64,000 bases of DNA from Varroa destructor (Eukaryota > Arthropoda > Arachnida > Mesostigmata > Varroidae), in the NCBI RefSeq assembly GCF_002443255.2, contig NW_019211457.1, forward strand, positions 31,487,309 through 31,551,308, written 5' to 3'. The notes beneath the pieces were generated by a model that saw only the letters and a list, made by a program, of their open reading frames with translations, was not told the DNA's origin and did no database searches. The translations under genes were made by a program, and so were the position numbers. Below, in pieces: positions 61,362 through 64,000 of the stretch (position 1 is its first letter; every line of letters starts with the position of its first letter).

Positions 61362-64000
61362 GGCATATGGGAGCTGCCCAGAATAGCGAAGGACGTTACC
61401 CGTGAACCTGTTCGTTCAATCAGCTATCCTTCGATTGACTGCTCCACATTTCAAGTCACTGGACAGCTAGCTAAATATCTTTAGAGCAGTACACCAGTAA
61501 AAAGCGCTGTACATAGCATACGAGGCCGTCTGCTCTGTGATAGCAACCTCATATGTAACTTCTACAAGAGAGCCTGCTATATACAACAGTATTCCGGACG
61601 CTGCTCCTAATTCCACTCGGACGGTAAGACGAACGGGACAGTTGAAACGGGAGGCGGTCGTGCTTTTTTTCTACAAAACATTAGCGACATTTCGCTTCGC
61701 ACTCGAAACGAAAGAAACCCACGTCGACCGTTCACTTATCCGGTCCACTTGGAACAATAGGTAGAATTACTTTTGGACGCTAGTGGCGGGTGCGCATTAG
61801 ACCCTCGGTTATCAGAAATATTTCTTGCCTCCGCTATTGCACGCTACTTCAAGGGCTTTTCCCAGCTAAAGTCCTTTTCCCCGTAGTAGTGTAATGTTCT
61901 GTATTTCAAGGGCGTCTATCCCTATAATAGAGGAAAAATTATGCCTAGCACAATATTACGGTAAGCAGCATGCAACGGAACTGCTATCATGTACGACGCA
62001 AAGGTCCTCTACCACAGAGTGCTGCCGGTTGGTAGGCAAGCAATACCAAACTGGAGCTGGAAAGGGTGGGCTTGTCGTCAGTACCCGTATGAGATGTCAA
62101 GAAAACTAACCGGACAGCGAGAGACATTCGGCAGAGGCGATTTTGACAGAGTTCTAAGCTTGAGCTCACTCTCTGTCTAGTTATAGCAATAATAGAGAGG
62201 CCTTTGGTCCTCTTCGTTTTCTGGCCTTCATTCTCAAAGCTGAACTTGTTCCGGGTTTGCTCAGGCTGGTGCTTTCTGTGGCCCTTCTGACTGTCCTATC
62301 CAACCCCGCTTTCTCTCTTTTGGTAAAATTCCTTGATGGAGAACAGACAACGGCGAATCAGAGAGAATGTCGAGATTCAGGCTTGCAAGCAAAACCTATG
62401 GCCATACGGGGCGGACCAGACAATCTGGTTCATAATTACCCGGCAAGGGGTAACGGGCAGCTGAAGGACATTGTGAAATGAATTTCGTAAAGATACAAAC
62501 AGACACAACTTGGTAGGGCAAGCTCGCAATCGCTACGTTCCGTATTTGCCCTTCCACCTAGTTTAAGCGAACAACAAACCCTTCTAAAACAGACACTCAG
62601 AGAAACTGATCTCGTATGCACTTTGTGGATGCATGATAGGCATTGAGATTTACAAACGTGTCATCTATCTTGGTTTGCACTTCTAGAAATGCTAGGTTAA
62701 TGTACCCTCAACATTAGCAAAGACATAATGGACCGTTTTGAAGCTCTCGAACAACCACAATTAAGTTATTACGGCCGTAGTATTAACGCCATATATTAGC
62801 AGAACCTAAGTTTGTCCTTGTTAGAATAAAAATTAGTATTTCAATAACTAATCTTATAACTACATAACAAAAGATATAACCGTTTTTTCATTCTCTATTC
62901 AAAAAGTCCGATTTTTCTCCAACTGCATACCATTCCAGTCTACTTCATAATTCTAATATAACACCTCGCCACTACTTTTCCAGGACACACCTTGCAGGGT
63001 GCGCACCCAATGTCATGACCGACTTCGTAATAGTACTAGTTTGCATGTACTTGTCAAAGCATCAGAAAAAAACGAGCCTCGTGACCTGGACAGGATCCAA
63101 GCCATAATATCCCTCCTCTTCATAAAGCTTTGAAAGCTGCAGATACCCTTCCTGTTAGCCATTACTAACATCCTATTCGAGTAAATATTTCCCATTTGCG
63201 TCGACCGGCATTTTAACAGTCAGCTATCTTCAACTGAAACGTTCAGTCGAGTTCCACCCAACGGCTTGGAACAACGGTGCAGCATGGTTTGCGTGCCCTT
63301 TATCGGAAACACGAGGCTTGCAGCCTATTGGATAGAATCAAGCGAATTTGACTGCAGTAATAAGTATTCATAGAAATACATGAGTGAATGTGAAGGGCGC
63401 CATTTATAAATGTTTGATATATATTATATATCAATAATATTTTGTGAGAAAAGTCCTTGTCTGGTTTTTGTCTGACCATTCAAAATGGTTATCACCGGTA
63501 AAGTGGAGAGACAACTAGTAAAGTGTAGATTCCTTCGATTAATACTGATGCAATGGTACGCGTTATAGGTTTGTTGCGAATGTTCTTGCAAATTCACAAA
63601 GCGGACTAGTGCAGCCAACGTTTCTGGCATGAGGCTTGACGTTAGACGATGGAATGAGTGCGCATCGGGTATATCTCGCTAAAGACGGAAATACAACTTA
63701 TTAGTTAACTTTTCTCTAGGAATGTAAGTCAACCATGGGAAAGGTCTGGTATTCCGAAATCTTAAAATATGGAAATTCAGACAAACATATTTATTTTTAA
63801 TTTAAATATGCACCTACTACTAAATAAAATTAAAAATAGAAAAATGTTTTTGTACGGTGGGCTACTGGTCTACTGTTTGAAACGACGTTTATTTACAACG
63901 ACGATTTTGCAATAAAAAAAAGACAAATTGACTTTTTGCCTTTTTGACAGTTTGTCGGTAAATGGCGTTCTTTCTTGTTATTGATTTGCTGACGTGGTTG

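Larger units (their letters stand above)
59960..64000. other. 4.0-kb stretch upstream of the 59.8-kb exon
   Basis: No further exon could be supported on either strand. The stretch contains a foldback structure (60577-60822), a 21-bp hairpin (61313-61361) and an AT-rich near-palindrome at 63415-63433. Upstream exons of the minus-strand gene at 59.8 kb may lie here or beyond the window. Confidence 0.5.

Noticed and set aside
62257..62481. Plus-strand frame resembling a secreted peptide (hydrophobic start)
   Set aside because: The hydrophobic start depends on a TTG codon, with no ATG in place and no cleavage or mature-peptide pattern that I recognise.

Overview
The window is animal nuclear DNA, most likely arthropod. 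Exons are short and separated by introns of 0.8 to 12 kb with GT-AG borders. There are AT dinucleotide microsatellites and large gene-free tracts, and no operon-like packing or bacterial gene layout. A parasitiform mite would fit the base composition and repeats, but that is only a guess; nothing here fixes the species.

One gene can be reconstructed with confidence. It is an XK-related (XKR, XK/CED-8 family) multipass membrane protein on the minus strand, running from a probable first coding exon at 56433 down to its stop codon at 22213. Nine coding exons were joined by hand. All eight junctions have GT-AG borders and matching phases (1,1,2,0,1,2,2,2). They sum to 1443 nt, or 480 residues plus stop. 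Exons 2 to 9 carry the family landmarks in the right order: the first two membrane segments, the R-W-Y motif, the G-V-K-S-R loop, the E-D-R-D and S-A-P-Q motifs, the S-Y-H-R segment, the H-W segment, the N-V-K-D loop, the E-N-x-A-x-x-x-L-W-Y segment and the Y-Y-R-Y-Y-H-P terminus. Exon 1 rests only on a strong start context, a strong donor and phase compatibility.

Layout: 1-22212 shows no supportable gene, only microsatellites and non-coding sequence. 22213-56433 is the XKR gene. Its introns hold a decayed Harbinger-type (HARBI1-like) transposase fragment near 45.3-45.65 kb, a strong G-quadruplex motif near 28.6 kb and a hairpin at 26.8 kb. 56434-59768 is intergenic or 5'-flanking. At 59769-59959 there is one well-bordered minus-strand exon of an unrecognised protein, which by phase cannot splice directly to the XKR exons found. 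60.0-64.0 kb has no clear gene but holds a foldback, MITE-like structure (about 60577-60822) and a near-perfect 21-bp hairpin (61313-61361).

I found no convincing new multi-gene system. The most useful result is the hand-assembled XKR gene, most of whose exons are too short to be noticed as open reading frames.
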